Part shown: piece after piece, positions 37,967 to 48,260 of the stretch
Layout: each line of letters opens with the position of its first letter
Numbering within the stretch: the stretch's first letter is position 1
DNA from: Legionella sp. PC1000
GTDB lineage: Bacteria > Pseudomonadota > Gammaproteobacteria > Legionellales > Legionellaceae
Assembly (NCBI RefSeq): GCF_014109805.1
Contig: NZ_CP059400.1
Location: 3,495,001-3,559,000 of the forward strand
Reading direction: 5' to 3'
Length of the DNA stretch: 64,000 nucleotides
Program-made: the position numbers and the translations under genes
Notes under the pieces: model-generated
Seen by the model: only the letters and a program-made list of their open reading frames with translations
Told to the model about the DNA's origin: nothing
The model's database searches: none

Positions 37967-38503
37967 ATGAAAAAATATTCTCTACTTTTGTTCTTAATGT
38001 GTTCTCTGTTTCACTACAATGCTTTTGCGAATAAACTCACCTTGGAAAGTTCGGCTTTTAAAATGAATTCCTTGATTCCGGACGAATTTACGTGTACCGG
38101 AATAGATCAATCCCCCCCATTAGCCTGGCGTAATATCCCGACTAATACTCAGTCACTTGCACTAATTGTCGATGATCCGGATTCTCCTGATGGTGTTTGG
38201 ACGCATTGGATTGTGTTTAATATACCCCCAAAAGTTACGGAGCTAGAGGCAGGCAGCCCAGTACCTCCAGGAGCTGCAAATGCAAAAAACAGTTGGGGCG
38301 GTCAAGGATATCGAGGCCCTTGCCCCCCTGTTGGAATTGCTCATAGTTATCATTTTAAACTCTATGCCCTGGATACCGTATTAACTCTTGGGGATGGTAC
38401 GACTCGAGATATTCTTTTGAATGCAATGACTGGCCATGTTATCGGTGAAGCGGAGCTGGTGGGAATTTATCAAAAATTTAACAGCAATGCTCCTGCCCAA
38501 TGA
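37967..38503 (+). CDS. YbhB/YbcL (PEBP) family exported protein
   Basis: 178 residues. The signal peptide is likely cut after NAFA/N. The phosphatidylethanolamine-binding-protein fold shows IPDEFTCTGIDQSPPLAW, VDDPDSPDGVWTHWIVFNI and the RGPCPP loop. In bacteria the function is mostly unknown. GAGG precedes the start. Monocistronic. Confidence 0.9.
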   Translation: MKKYSLLLFLMCSLFHYNAFANKLTLESSAFKMNSLIPDEFTCTGIDQSPPLAWRNIPTNTQSLALIVDDPDSPDGVWTHWIVFNIPPKVTELEAGSPVPPGAANAKNSWGGQGYRGPCPPVGIAHSYHFKLYALDTVLTLGDGTTRDILLNAMTGHVIGEAELVGIYQKFNSNAPAQ

Positions 38504-38965
38504 TATGAAATCTCTCTTCTTTGCTCACTTGCGCCGTGCTTTATGTACGGCCTCCAGTCGAGCTGGCATGAAAATCCGGAACTGGATTCTACATATAAAG
38601 CCTGGAGATCCTAACAAAATCGAAACAGGAAAATAGGTATTCTACGATACACAGCGGTACCTACAGGACAAAACAGTACTTCGTTTATATTCTAATGGAA
38701 CTATTTGAATCTCGCCTCAAGGCGTCGTGATAGAACTATTCCACAAGCAGGATGGATTCAAGTAACAAATGAAGTTTTCCGTAAATTGTGTGAGTGCCTC
38801 TCTCTGGCATAAACCGCGGAAATGTAGGCTTTGTGATTGAACTAGATTCTTGATACAAAAATACAAAAAGATCTCGAACCCGGCTATTTATTTTGACAAA
38901 TGGAAAACCAGAATGAATAATTAATTATCAACGATAAAAACCATCCACTTTTAACAGGAAATGAC
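38504..38965. other. Intergenic region, no convincing gene
   Basis: 462 bases. A degenerate stretch with CGTGCTTTATGTACGG and GGAACTGGATTCTACAT near 38530-38600 looks like an eroded copy of the CGCGCTTTATGCGCGG palindrome. Open frames here are short and lack a ribosome-binding site. Nothing else is seen. Confidence 0.4.
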
Positions 38966-40330
38966 ATGCAAGCTGAACTTTTTTATTCGATAGAGAGCGC
39001 CCATCCTGTTCCCCTTTATCTAATCTCACCAAAAAAATGGGAAAAGCAACGTTCTATGTTAACTATGATTGAACGTAATTATTTCATTCAAGCTCAATTC
39101 AGTGGAAAAATTGGCGAGTATTGCCTGCTTTATAATGCGGATGGTTTATTAGAGAAAGCTTATGTAGGCACTGGAGATGAAAATCAGGCATTAGCAATGG
39201 CTCATGCCGCTTTATTATTACCAGCAAACAGTTACCAGCTTCAAGAGAACTGTTCTCAGGAAGATGCCTTATTTTGGGCATTAGCACAATACCGTTTTGA
39301 AAAATACAAAAAAGATCGTGTGCCTCCCCGGATCTTGGTAATCGAGCAACACATGTTCACTGATTTAATTCATTTGGCCCAAGCTCACTTTTTAGTACGT
39401 GATCTCATCAATCAACCAGCCAGTGATATGGGTCCTAAAGAAATGGCAGATATAGTGGAACAATTAGCTGAAGAGCATCATGCACAATTCGAGCAATGGA
39501 TTGGTGATGAATTGTTGGATGCTAATTTTCCTGCCATTCATACAGTCGGTCGTGCTGCCAAATCAGAACCACGTCTGCTCTCCTTAATCTGGGGTGATGG
39601 AACAAATCCTCGTGTTACCCTGGTAGGAAAAGGGGTTTGTTTTGATACTGGAGGCCTGAATCTTAAATCACCTTATGGCATGCGAATAATGAAAAAGGAC
39701 ATGGGTGGCGCAGCACATGTGATAGGTCTTGCTCATTGGATTATGAAGCGGAACTTACCCGTTCGTTTACATTTACTTATTCCTGCAGTAGAAAATGCGA
39801 TTGGTCCTAATGCCTTTAAACCAGGCGATATTTTAATTATGCGTAATGGTTTTACCGTAGAAATCGATAATACTGATGCAGAAGGACGTTTGATTTTGGC
39901 TGATACTTTAGTCAAAGCATGTGAAGAGGAGCCTGACCTACTGATTGATTTTGCCACCTTATCCTCTGCGGCACGCGTTTCCGTAGGGACAGAAATGTCG
40001 GCATTTTTTGCAAATGAGGAATCTTTAGCAGCAGGGATAATCGACGCCTCTTATAACACCGTGGATCCAGTTTGGCGTTTACCGTTATTTGCACCTTATG
40101 AAAAGTTTCTGCAATCAACGATTGCTGATATGATTAATTGCAGTGACTATCCTTATGGCGGAGCGATTATTGCGGCATTATTTCTCCAGCGATACATTAG
40201 CAAGACAACTCCTTGGGCACATTTTGACATTATGGCATGGAGTGAACAAAGTAAACCCGGAAAACCTGAAGGCGGTGAAGCCATGGGTTTACGTGCTGTC
40301 ATAGGCTATTTATTACGTGTTTATGGTTAG
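38966..40330 (+). CDS. Leucyl aminopeptidase family M17 protein
   Basis: Dizinc aminopeptidase. 454 residues with a variable N-terminal domain (about 1-165) and catalytic core carrying VGKGVCFDTGGLNLK, MKKDMGGAA and NTDAEGRLILAD with the metal and active-site residues intact. Shorter than PepA (about 500) and closer to the PepB-like branch. ACAGGAAATGAC precedes the ATG. Monocistronic. Confidence 0.92.
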   Translation: MQAELFYSIESAHPVPLYLISPKKWEKQRSMLTMIERNYFIQAQFSGKIGEYCLLYNADGLLEKAYVGTGDENQALAMAHAALLLPANSYQLQENCSQEDALFWALAQYRFEKYKKDRVPPRILVIEQHMFTDLIHLAQAHFLVRDLINQPASDMGPKEMADIVEQLAEEHHAQFEQWIGDELLDANFPAIHTVGRAAKSEPRLLSLIWGDGTNPRVTLVGKGVCFDTGGLNLKSPYGMRIMKKDMGGAAHVIGLAHWIMKRNLPVRLHLLIPAVENAIGPNAFKPGDILIMRNGFTVEIDNTDAEGRLILADTLVKACEEEPDLLIDFATLSSAARVSVGTEMSAFFANEESLAAGIIDASYNTVDPVWRLPLFAPYEKFLQSTIADMINCSDYPYGGAIIAALFLQRYISKTTPWAHFDIMAWSEQSKPGKPEGGEAMGLRAVIGYLLRVYG

Positions 40331-40353
40331 GTGTCAGAATCTTCCTCTTCAAG

Positions 40354-40920
40354 CTATAACTCAGCTAATTTGAACTCTGCTAATGGATAGTAATTTTGCC
40401 TACCTTTTTCAGATCTACTTTCTATGAGATGGATCTTATTAACCATAATTGGCGGAATAGCCGGTCCCTTTATCGTTTCCAATAGTTCATAGGGTACCCT
40501 GTGTCGAATTAATCGTCCCAGGGTCAAGTGTCCTCTAAAAGGACGCGTTTCAACAGGAATATCTAAAGTAATTGACGTGTTACCAATTACTTGGGACAAC
40601 ATCGCTAAATCGGCTTGGGATTGAACGGTTAATGAAAGAATTTTAGGATGACGCAAGCTTGGAAACCATTCCAAATGGCCAAATTGCAGTTGAAATGGCA
40701 ATATATTTTTTATGGCGGCCTGTACATTTTCACTCAAAAGAATTAACTGTTCTTGCGGTAAATTCCCTAAAAATTGCACAGTAATATGCATTTTTTCTAC
40801 ATGCACCCAGCGAATGTAATCTGACAATAGGGTATTTTGTAGCGTTTTTAAACTTCTGGATAGACGCACCTGGGTTGCCTTGGGAAAGATAATTGCGAAA
40901 AAAACGCGTAGTGTATGCAT
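40354..40920 (-). CDS. thpR: RNA 2',3'-cyclic phosphodiesterase
   Basis: 2H-phosphoesterase acting on cyclic phosphate ends of RNA. 188 residues from the ATG at 40920 (GAGGAAG upstream; a GTG one codon earlier is also open). The two HxT motifs are MHITVQFLG (about 45) and GHLTLGR (about 130). Convergent with the aminopeptidase gene. Confidence 0.88.
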   Translation of the reverse strand: MHTLRVFFAIIFPKATQVRLSRSLKTLQNTLLSDYIRWVHVEKMHITVQFLGNLPQEQLILLSENVQAAIKNILPFQLQFGHLEWFPSLRHPKILSLTVQSQADLAMLSQVIGNTSITLDIPVETRPFRGHLTLGRLIRHRVPYELLETIKGPAIPPIMVNKIHLIESRSEKGRQNYYPLAEFKLAEL

Positions 40921-41086
40921 CACTTCCTCATAAAATTAGGATATAAGGACTCTAATCCATGAAACATTCTTAAGTCCCTTTATCAAAAGAACTCGGATTA
41001 TATACTATAATAGTATCAAAATTGTCCAAATAAAATTGGATATGACAACCTCCAGAGAGGACAACACAAGGAAGTGGAGGATTAAG

Positions 41087-41896
41087 ATGATCCTTAAGAG
41101 CCTACAGGAAAAAATTGAATTCTTGGAAGAATGTATTTTTCATATTGATCATATCTTCAAACATGTGATGCATAGCAAGAACTCATCAAACATCACCCTG
41201 CATAAAAAAAGCAAAATTGATAACCAGGGAGAAAATATTTTAGCTTATGTAAAGCTTCCAAGTTCAATAGTAATCACGGGAAGTTTGTCGGATCAAAATT
41301 TTGATGCAGGTAAATTAATAGTACTTACTTCGCTATACAATCATATTGCAATGCAAATTAATAATAAAAGTAATATTGATCTAGGAGTAGAGTTTAATAG
41401 AGTAAAACAGAAACTGTATTTCACATTATTAAAAAATGGTCTTCCGAGTGCTGATATTTTAATGAAAAAGCACAGGAATCATTTATTAAGAAAAGGCATT
41501 CTGGGATATATTTTAAGTTTTATTTGGACATCACCCTCATCAGAGTTTCTTAATAGATATGAGTTTTTCACCAAGGCATCTGATTCGGAGGATAATTTCA
41601 ATTTTTGCTATGAACTGGCAGAAAATTGTCAATTTGATGTCAATCTCATTTTCAAAATTGAACCTATTGGCAAAGGATTAGGATATATTATTAAAGCAAA
41701 ATCAACAGAAGAAGCTTCTATCATTATGAATGCGATACGAAAACAGTTAAGCGAAAAAAAACTTGAGGATTCCATTCGTTATATTGATACCTTAAATAGG
41801 TCCACTCAAGATGAGAGCTCATTAACAATTGAAATATGGGGTCAAGCTGTAGATATGCTCAATAATCTGAAAGATGAAACGGTACGAAAATTTTGA
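41087..41896 (+). CDS. Uncharacterised protein
   Basis: 269 residues from the ATG at 41087, preceded by GTGGAGG; in-frame starts further upstream (from 41036) are less likely. No signal peptide. The N-terminus is a predicted coiled segment (LKSLQEKIEFLEECIF), followed by mixed alpha/beta sequence with one weakly hydrophobic stretch (GILGYILSFIWT). I do not recognise the family. An AT-rich, palindromic TATACTATAATAGTA at about 41000 may be part of its promoter. Confidence 0.65.
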   Translation: MILKSLQEKIEFLEECIFHIDHIFKHVMHSKNSSNITLHKKSKIDNQGENILAYVKLPSSIVITGSLSDQNFDAGKLIVLTSLYNHIAMQINNKSNIDLGVEFNRVKQKLYFTLLKNGLPSADILMKKHRNHLLRKGILGYILSFIWTSPSSEFLNRYEFFTKASDSEDNFNFCYELAENCQFDVNLIFKIEPIGKGLGYIIKAKSTEEASIIMNAIRKQLSEKKLEDSIRYIDTLNRSTQDESSLTIEIWGQAVDMLNNLKDETVRKF

Positions 41897-42003
41897 TTGT
41901 TGATACATAATCAATTAAATAAATTGGTTCCAGCACCTTAACAGATGTGGTTATAGATAAACGTTAACCAAGATGTTAGGATTGGGATTTTGCTTGAAAG
42001 TGA

Positions 42004-43971
42004 ATGAAATACCGCCCTGATATTGATGGACTCAGAGCCATAGCAATTATATTGATTTTAATTTATCACGGGGGATTTTCCTTTTTTCCCTCAGGATTTA
42101 TCGGAGTTGATATATTTTTTGTTATTTCTGGTTTTCTCATTACTTGTACCATCCACGAATCGCTCAAAGAGGATTCCTTTTCTTTTTTGAATTTTTATAA
42201 TCGAAGATTATGGCGCTTGCAGCCTGTTTTTGTTTGCTTGCTCTTTTTAACAACGGCCTTAACTTTGTTGTTTTTTTTACCCGATGATTTAATTCAATAC
42301 AGCAGAAGTGCGCGCAAAACTTCCTTATTTTTATCCAACTTGTTTTTTGATAAAACAACAACAGGCTATTTTTCACAAGATACCCATCAAATCCCTTTAC
42401 TCCATACCTGGTCTCTTTCAATAGAATGGCAGTGCTATTTACTTTTACCCTGTCTTATCTATTGCCTGTATCGGTTCTCGCCCAACAAATATTTAATTCC
42501 ATTTTTGGCTGGATTGACCTGTATCGCTTTTCTAGGGTCGCTCTACAATGCAAAAAACCTGCCCTCACACACTTATTACTTATTTTCGAGTAGGATTTTT
42601 GAGTTTTTAATTGGCTCCTGCATTGCATTCATTCCCATGACTTTCTTTTCAGCCAATAAATACTTCTTAAATCTTATTGGTGGTTTGGCATTAATCAGCT
42701 TGCTATGCCTCGCCAGTTTCAATCCAGTAATAACAGGTTATCCGAACCACTATGCATTTATTGTTTGTATGGCAACAGGATTTCTCATTGCCATAGGGGC
42801 CTGTTCTCCCAAAAATATCTGGAGCCAATTATTTTCCAGTAAACCGTTGGTGTTCATAGGACTATTGTCTTATTCACTTTACATTTGGCATTGGGTTATT
42901 TTCTCGGTTTTAAGATATCAAAGTATTGGAGAAACTCCCTTTGTTTTATTTGCTGCCTTTGGGCTTACTTTTGTTTTAGCCTATCTGTCTTGGCGCTTCA
43001 TTGAAAAACCATCAAAACGCTGGAAAAAAATACACTTCCGTTATACCTTTGTATTTCTATTATTAGCGCCAATCCTCGCTTTTCATCTTAGCGACTATGT
43101 TATCAAAAAAAATCAGGGGTTTCCTCAGCGCTTTAATAAGGAACTATTAACTGTTTATCAACAATTAGAGCAATATAAAAACCCACAAAGAGCTTTGTGT
43201 GTTACCGATTCTCGGGATGAAATCAATATGCAATGCATTGTCGGCTCAAAAAAACCGGACAGTAGACATGCCTTAATGATCGGTGATTCATTTGCCAATC
43301 ATTACTGGGGTTTTGTAGATGTGTTAGGACAAGCAGGGCATGTCTCTATTTTATCGCAAACAGTATCTTCCTGCCTTACCTTGCCTGACATGTATCTTTA
43401 TGACTGGTGGCACTTTAAAAAACAAGTCTACTCACTCTGTCATGAACTTACCCGAAAATATTATCAAATGATTCAAAATAATCATTATGATTATGTAATT
43501 ATTGGTCAAGTATGGGCTAATTATTTATCAGCGAACATCATAAATAACTTGAATGATCCACGTTCGTTACTTTTAACTCAAGAACGATTGGAAAAAGCTT
43601 TAGATAAAGCGCTTTCAATCATTATTAACTCAGGAGCAAAACCTGTATTAATTCAGTCAACCGCTTTAATGCAAAATAATTTTCATGATTGTTTTTTTAA
43701 ACATATAAAATTAAGAAAATCTTATAATTCCCATGAATGCGAGTTTACCTATTATGAAGATCAATGGTTTAATAAATTATTTAGTAAAATGAAAAGCAAA
43801 TACCCTCAATTGATTATAATTGATCCTAAAAAAGTACAATGCGAACAAAATACTTGTAAAGCAGACATCAACGGAATTCCAATATACCGTGATGTAGGCC
43901 ATATTACTGACTATGCGTCGTATCAATTGGGGATGCTTTATCTACAAAAATTTCCAAACCCTTTGGGATAA
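42004..43971 (+). CDS. OafA/YrhL-type membrane O-acyltransferase
   Basis: Acetylates or acylates surface glycans such as O-antigen. 655 residues. The N-terminal acyltransferase-3 domain of about ten helices opens with YRPDIDGLRAIAIILILIYH and carries the catalytic His of the HTWSLSIEWQ region. A C-terminal SGNH-like periplasmic domain (about 375-650) has MIGDSFANHYW as the Ser motif and a late DVGHITDYA with the His. Monocistronic; its glycan target is not shown by neighbours. Confidence 0.9.
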   Translation: MKYRPDIDGLRAIAIILILIYHGGFSFFPSGFIGVDIFFVISGFLITCTIHESLKEDSFSFLNFYNRRLWRLQPVFVCLLFLTTALTLLFFLPDDLIQYSRSARKTSLFLSNLFFDKTTTGYFSQDTHQIPLLHTWSLSIEWQCYLLLPCLIYCLYRFSPNKYLIPFLAGLTCIAFLGSLYNAKNLPSHTYYLFSSRIFEFLIGSCIAFIPMTFFSANKYFLNLIGGLALISLLCLASFNPVITGYPNHYAFIVCMATGFLIAIGACSPKNIWSQLFSSKPLVFIGLLSYSLYIWHWVIFSVLRYQSIGETPFVLFAAFGLTFVLAYLSWRFIEKPSKRWKKIHFRYTFVFLLLAPILAFHLSDYVIKKNQGFPQRFNKELLTVYQQLEQYKNPQRALCVTDSRDEINMQCIVGSKKPDSRHALMIGDSFANHYWGFVDVLGQAGHVSILSQTVSSCLTLPDMYLYDWWHFKKQVYSLCHELTRKYYQMIQNNHYDYVIIGQVWANYLSANIINNLNDPRSLLLTQERLEKALDKALSIIINSGAKPVLIQSTALMQNNFHDCFFKHIKLRKSYNSHECEFTYYEDQWFNKLFSKMKSKYPQLIIIDPKKVQCEQNTCKADINGIPIYRDVGHITDYASYQLGMLYLQKFPNPLG

Positions 43972-44148
43972 CCTTTACTTCATGATTCAAAGAAAATTCT
44001 TTATTGACGGGTGATGTTACTCGTCATATAAAAGATTTTCCTCTATCCTTTATAAACAAATTAAATTTACATGAGAGGAATATTACATTTTTGCTCTCAT
44101 CAAGTACGAAAAACCTGCCTGGAAACAGGTTACAACTACGAGTTATTT

Positions 44149-44751
44149 ATGAAAACAACAATTACACATTCTTCTGATATCCTTTTAGAGCTCGTACGCC
44201 ATAAGGAATTAAAAGGTGAATTAACGTTTCAACATATTTTACAAGTTCTGGGTGAGCGGGCATTTGGAATTGTATTGTTGTTTTTTGCTTTACCTAGTGC
44301 CTTACCTTTTTCTACGGTCCCAGGTGTTTCTATTGTGTTTAGTCTGCCTATAGCACTTTTTGCATGCCAAATGATATTTGCCAGAAAAACATTGTGGTTA
44401 CCAAAAATTATTGCGAAACGCACGATTCATCAAAAGACTATTTCTAAGGTAATTCATACTACAGTACCTTATTTGACTAAAATTGAATATTTTTTGAAAC
44501 CACGCTGGATATTTATGACCTATCGTTTGATGGAAATAATCACTGGCATCATTATTTTTTGTTTAGCCATTTTTCTGATGTTGCCTATCCCATTAAGTAA
44601 TTTTATTTTTGCATTCCTGCTTATTATTTTTAGCCTGGGATTAATAGAAAAAGACGGGGTACTTCTTGTGGTAGGATATATTGGTACTATTGTTTATATT
44701 AGTTTTATGTATGTATTTATTGAAGGAATAATTAAATATTTGTTTCATTAA
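44149..44751 (+). CDS. ExoD-like membrane protein
   Basis: 200 residues from MKTTITHSSD at 44149; a longer in-frame form from 44071 is less convincing. Family features are LTFQHILQVLGERAFGIVLLFFALPSALPFSTVPGVS and several membrane segments. ExoD was named from exopolysaccharide/nodulation phenotypes in rhizobia; its biochemical role is unclear. It follows the O-acyltransferase on the same strand with a gap of about 180 bp. Confidence 0.8.
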   Translation: MKTTITHSSDILLELVRHKELKGELTFQHILQVLGERAFGIVLLFFALPSALPFSTVPGVSIVFSLPIALFACQMIFARKTLWLPKIIAKRTIHQKTISKVIHTTVPYLTKIEYFLKPRWIFMTYRLMEIITGIIIFCLAIFLMLPIPLSNFIFAFLLIIFSLGLIEKDGVLLVVGYIGTIVYISFMYVFIEGIIKYLFH

Positions 44752-44841
44752 AATATCCTCTATTGTTAATTTGACTGTTATGTGGAAATTTAACTAAGGA
44801 TGGGATATGGTTTTAAAGCGCGCCCTTATCATTACACTCTT

Positions 44842-44988
44842 GTGGTTTTATGATTGGGGGCGATCTTAGGAAAAGGAATTTATGCACTTATTGGAGAAGT
44901 AGCTCAGCGAGCTGAAAAGCTTACCCCTTTCATTAACCAATACGATTATACTTTGCGTTTTTCTCACAATTCATGCCACGCTCATTAA
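44842..44988 (+). pseudogene. Remnant of an APC-family amino-acid permease
   Basis: In one frame, after an internal TGA, the translation LGAILGKGIYALIGEVAQRA closely matches the first membrane segment of amino acid-polyamine permeases (GAIIGAGIYVLIGEVA type). Coding ends after about 30 more unrelated codons and no further permease sequence follows, so this is a 5' fragment of a decayed gene. Confidence 0.6.
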
Positions 44989-45101
44989 GATTAAATTTTC
45001 GGAAGTCCTAAAATGGGAGCTGTTTTTTTCCTATTTTTTCACTTATATCCACTGTTGTATTTTTGGATAGGAATCGTTTCTTTAATTAATTATCTCTAAC
45101 T

Positions 45102-45908
45102 CTATATCATCCATTTCATAAGCATGCTAATAATTGAGTACATTCCAAGTAATGCGATCGCTGTTCCTGCCAGCAACATAATGAGTCGCGGCTGAAGATG
45201 GCGAACAAGGTAGGCAGCAAAAGGGGAAGCAATAGCCCCACCGGCAATCAGTCCGAGAATAATTAACCAATTGGTAATCCCAATGGTAAAAAAGAAGGTC
45301 GCAGAAACACTGATGGTGATTAAAAACTCAGTCAAATTCACTGTACCTATGGTGTAAGAAGGCGAAGTTCCCTGTACAAGTAATGTGGAATTAACAATGG
45401 ATCCCCAACCGCCCCCACCTGTTGCGTCAAAAAACCCACCAAAAAAACCAAGAGGTATTAATCCACGTGCATGATTAGAAGGCAGTGCACGCCTGGTTTT
45501 TAGGCGCTTGACCATAAAATTTTTTATGAGCTCCATGATTTTTCCACCTTGGAATGCTCGGTATAAAATATAGCAACCCGTGGCGATCAAATAAACTGCA
45601 ATAAAAGGCCTCGCTATTTTTTCTGATGCTTTGGTCAGGAGATACGCCCCAAGTATACTTCCCAAAATACCTGGGATAGCTAATCGTCTAAATAATGCAT
45701 AATCAACATTTTTAAACATCGCATGTGATAAACCGGAGACGCCAGTGGTGACAATCTCAGCAGTATGTACTGCAGCACTGGCCACCGCAGGAGGAATACC
45801 ATAGGTGACTAAAACACCTGTAACAATTACCCCATAAGCCATACCTAAGGCACCATCAATTATTTGTGCCACAAAGCCTACCAGCGCGAAAATTAAAAAC
45901 TGCTCCAT
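45102..45908 (-). CDS. TauE/SafE (TSUP) family membrane protein
   Basis: 268 residues, about eight helices, with two family repeats: QIIDGALGMAYGVIVTGVLV and GFFGGFFDATGGGGWGSIVNSTLL. TSUP proteins transport sulfur-containing anions or other organic acids across the inner membrane. It is 68 bp downstream of the TerC gene on the same strand and could share its transcript. Confidence 0.88.
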   Translation of the reverse strand: MEQFLIFALVGFVAQIIDGALGMAYGVIVTGVLVTYGIPPAVASAAVHTAEIVTTGVSGLSHAMFKNVDYALFRRLAIPGILGSILGAYLLTKASEKIARPFIAVYLIATGCYILYRAFQGGKIMELIKNFMVKRLKTRRALPSNHARGLIPLGFFGGFFDATGGGGWGSIVNSTLLVQGTSPSYTIGTVNLTEFLITISVSATFFFTIGITNWLIILGLIAGGAIASPFAAYLVRHLQPRLIMLLAGTAIALLGMYSIISMLMKWMI

Positions 45909-45976
45909 AAATATCCTTTTTTAACAACTAACTTATAGACGGTTAAATCAAGTTACTACAAATTTAATTTCTGGTT

Positions 45977-46921
45977 TTATTTCTTCGATAATTTGCTTGC
46001 AATCATTGAGCCGCTAAGTATCAAGACAATCATTGAAAGCGTCACTACTACAGGGATTTCTATGAGATCATGCACCATCATTTTTATCCCAATAAAACCT
46101 AAAATTAAAGCTAATCCATAGTTAAGATAATAAAATTTGTTTTGGATGTTTGCCAAAATGAAATACATAGCTCGCAATCCCAGTATTGCAAAAGCATTCG
46201 ATGAACACGCAATAAATGGATCTTTAGTGATCCCAAATATAGCAGGAATACTGTCAATAGCAAAAATTAGATCACTTGTTTCAATAAAAATAAGTACAAC
46301 AAATAGAGGAGTTATAAAATACGATTTATTCTTCTTTACAATAAAACTCTTATCTTTTGGAATTGTTTTTGTTATTGGAAAAAATTTTCTTAATGCCCTA
46401 AGAATAAAATTATTCACAATGGATTGTTCATTTTGCTGCATTGTGAAGAATTTAAATGCAGAATAAATGAGTAATAAACCAAACAGATAAAAAATCCAAT
46501 CAAATTTATTGATGAGCCAAATCCCAAATACAATGAGTATTATCCTCATAGAGATCGCACCCAATACCCCAAATAAAAGCAGACGGCGCTGATACTTCAT
46601 GGGTATAGAAAAATATTTAAATATCATGACAAAGACAAAGACATTATCCATCGATAATGATTCTTCAACCAAATAAGCGGTAAAGAATTCAAGTGCTTTT
46701 TGGTTTGCAATATGGACTGAATAGCTTTGCGATAGATATACCCACAAAAATGCATTAAAAAGCAAGGCCAGGATGATCCATACACTGACCCATACAAGAG
46801 ATGATTTCAATGAAATCTCCTCTTCCTTACTTCTGGTCAAAAGAATAATATCGATAGCTAATACGACCACTATTAAAAGAATAAAAAACAACCATAACCA
46901 CCATGTGCCTATAGACTGCAT
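45977..46921 (-). CDS. TerC/Alx family membrane protein
   Basis: 314 residues, about nine helices. EESLSMDNVFVFVMIFKYF and FIETSDLIFAIDSIPAIFGIT carry the conserved acidic residues of the family, recently linked to manganese export. The leader holds a small hairpin but no recognisable yybP-ykoY riboswitch. Confidence 0.92.
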   Translation of the reverse strand: MQSIGTWWLWLFFILLIVVVLAIDIILLTRSKEEEISLKSSLVWVSVWIILALLFNAFLWVYLSQSYSVHIANQKALEFFTAYLVEESLSMDNVFVFVMIFKYFSIPMKYQRRLLLFGVLGAISMRIILIVFGIWLINKFDWIFYLFGLLLIYSAFKFFTMQQNEQSIVNNFILRALRKFFPITKTIPKDKSFIVKKNKSYFITPLFVVLIFIETSDLIFAIDSIPAIFGITKDPFIACSSNAFAILGLRAMYFILANIQNKFYYLNYGLALILGFIGIKMMVHDLIEIPVVVTLSMIVLILSGSMIASKLSKK

Positions 46922-46947
46922 TTATCTTCCCGAAAATTAATAAACTC

Positions 46948-46965
46948 TCTCCTAAAAATAGGAGA
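46948..46965 (-). other. Small hairpin in the terC-like leader
   Basis: TCTCCT and AGGAGA form a 6-bp stem with an A/T loop about 27 bases before the start codon. It could influence translation; evidence is only the stem. Confidence 0.3.
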
Positions 46966-47072
46966 ACTTTTCTTAATAAACCTCTTTTCTAAGAGATAAA
47001 GATGACTAACTCATTTTTATACTAGTCTAGTGCATCATTTAATTTCGGTTCATTTTATACTTATGAAAAAAC

Positions 47073-48260
47073 TTATAATGAACTTAGCCAGGCATAAATT
47101 TTTGCACTAAATAATCTCGGTGCAAGCGGTTCGCAATGACCGCCAGTACCCTCTTCATCATTAAAAAGAATGTATTGTTTTTTGCATTGTAACTGATCAT
47201 ACAGTTTTTTTGCCTGACCCAGTGTGATGTATTCTAAGGTATTATCACAAATCAGCATAGGACACTGAATCTTTTCGACTAAGCCATTCAACGTGTAAGC
47301 ACGGGTTCTATGGAGCATTTCTTCTATCGTTTTAGCACCAAATCGCCACTTTCGGCTTTCTAACATAAATTGTAAGTTTTCATCTGTATTCATGAGATGT
47401 GTTAGAGCTTTCTCGAAGGGAACCTCTTTTAAATCAGGGAACTTGGTCATAAATGAATTAAATTTGGCCTCTAGATTACCACTCGCATCAAATATACCTG
47501 GATCCACAATGCAACCTGCAATTCTTTTTTCCTTGGTTACGGCGCGAGCGGCAAGATAACCCCCAAAGCTTCGCCCGATTAAGAAAATTTTATTAGTATC
47601 GATTTCTGGACGGTCAATGATAAAATCAACCACTTTTTCGATTACCCGCTCCCAATCAGGAATAAAAGGTATTTTATTTAAACGCAGCATACTGCCTTGG
47701 CCAGGGCCTTCAAAATTTAAGCAATGAAAGCCACGTTTTAAGGCCTCGGCTGCAGTACTAAAATACAATTCTTCCTTAGTGCTATCTCCCCCGCCAGTGT
47801 CAATGAGAATGGGTTTGGGATGATTTGAAACAGAATGATGCAGATAAAGATAACCAGGCAAGGTCGTATTCTCAAAAGGAATTTCTAACTTTTCCACCGG
47901 AGTTTCAAAAAATTCAAGAGCTTGATGAAAAGCACGTATACTGTATTGCAATGCTTGTTCAATCCTCGGATCCGTTGGTTTATCTTCTAGAAAAAAGAAG
48001 GCTGTTCGGTAATAAGTACAGGCTCGCAAAAAAGCCAATTTTGCATCGATGTGAAGCCCTTGACTACGACAGGATTCGGCTATCCTGTAATTGCTGTCAG
48101 CGAAGGCGGCCCAACGAGTATACCAACTATCCTTATCACCAGGTTCTATTTGGTTTGCAATAGCAAGACATTCGCCAATTTCAGCACCTTGATAGGTAGT
48201 ACATCCTAAACTTCTTATTAACTGAGCATTAAAAAGTGCAGGTTTTATAATGTCTTGCAT
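47073..48260 (-). CDS. Alpha/beta hydrolase of the FrsA/pseudooxynicotine-hydrolase type
   Basis: 395 residues. A helical N-terminal cap (about 20-120, with AEIGECLAIANQIEPGDKDS) precedes a hydrolase core with ILIDTGGGDS, the oxyanion region, nucleophile Ser231 in GRSFGG, an Asp late in the core and His in GTGGHCEP. The cap arrangement is known from C-C bond and ester hydrolases of this group. The substrate is unknown. It lies downstream of the N-hydroxylase operon on the same strand, but a 435-bp gap with a gene remnant argues against being part of it. Confidence 0.85.
   Translation of the reverse strand: MQDIIKPALFNAQLIRSLGCTTYQGAEIGECLAIANQIEPGDKDSWYTRWAAFADSNYRIAESCRSQGLHIDAKLAFLRACTYYRTAFFFLEDKPTDPRIEQALQYSIRAFHQALEFFETPVEKLEIPFENTTLPGYLYLHHSVSNHPKPILIDTGGGDSTKEELYFSTAAEALKRGFHCLNFEGPGQGSMLRLNKIPFIPDWERVIEKVVDFIIDRPEIDTNKIFLIGRSFGGYLAARAVTKEKRIAGCIVDPGIFDASGNLEAKFNSFMTKFPDLKEVPFEKALTHLMNTDENLQFMLESRKWRFGAKTIEEMLHRTRAYTLNGLVEKIQCPMLICDNTLEYITLGQAKKLYDQLQCKKQYILFNDEEGTGGHCEPLAPRLFSAKIYAWLSSL

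Noticed and set aside
38436-38636. Short reading frame after the PEBP gene
   Set aside because: No ribosome-binding site, no family features, and it overlaps the end of the preceding gene in another frame.
46922-47072. yybP-ykoY manganese riboswitch upstream of the TerC-family gene
   Set aside because: The leader is short and holds only a small 6-bp hairpin; the conserved riboswitch core was not recognisable.
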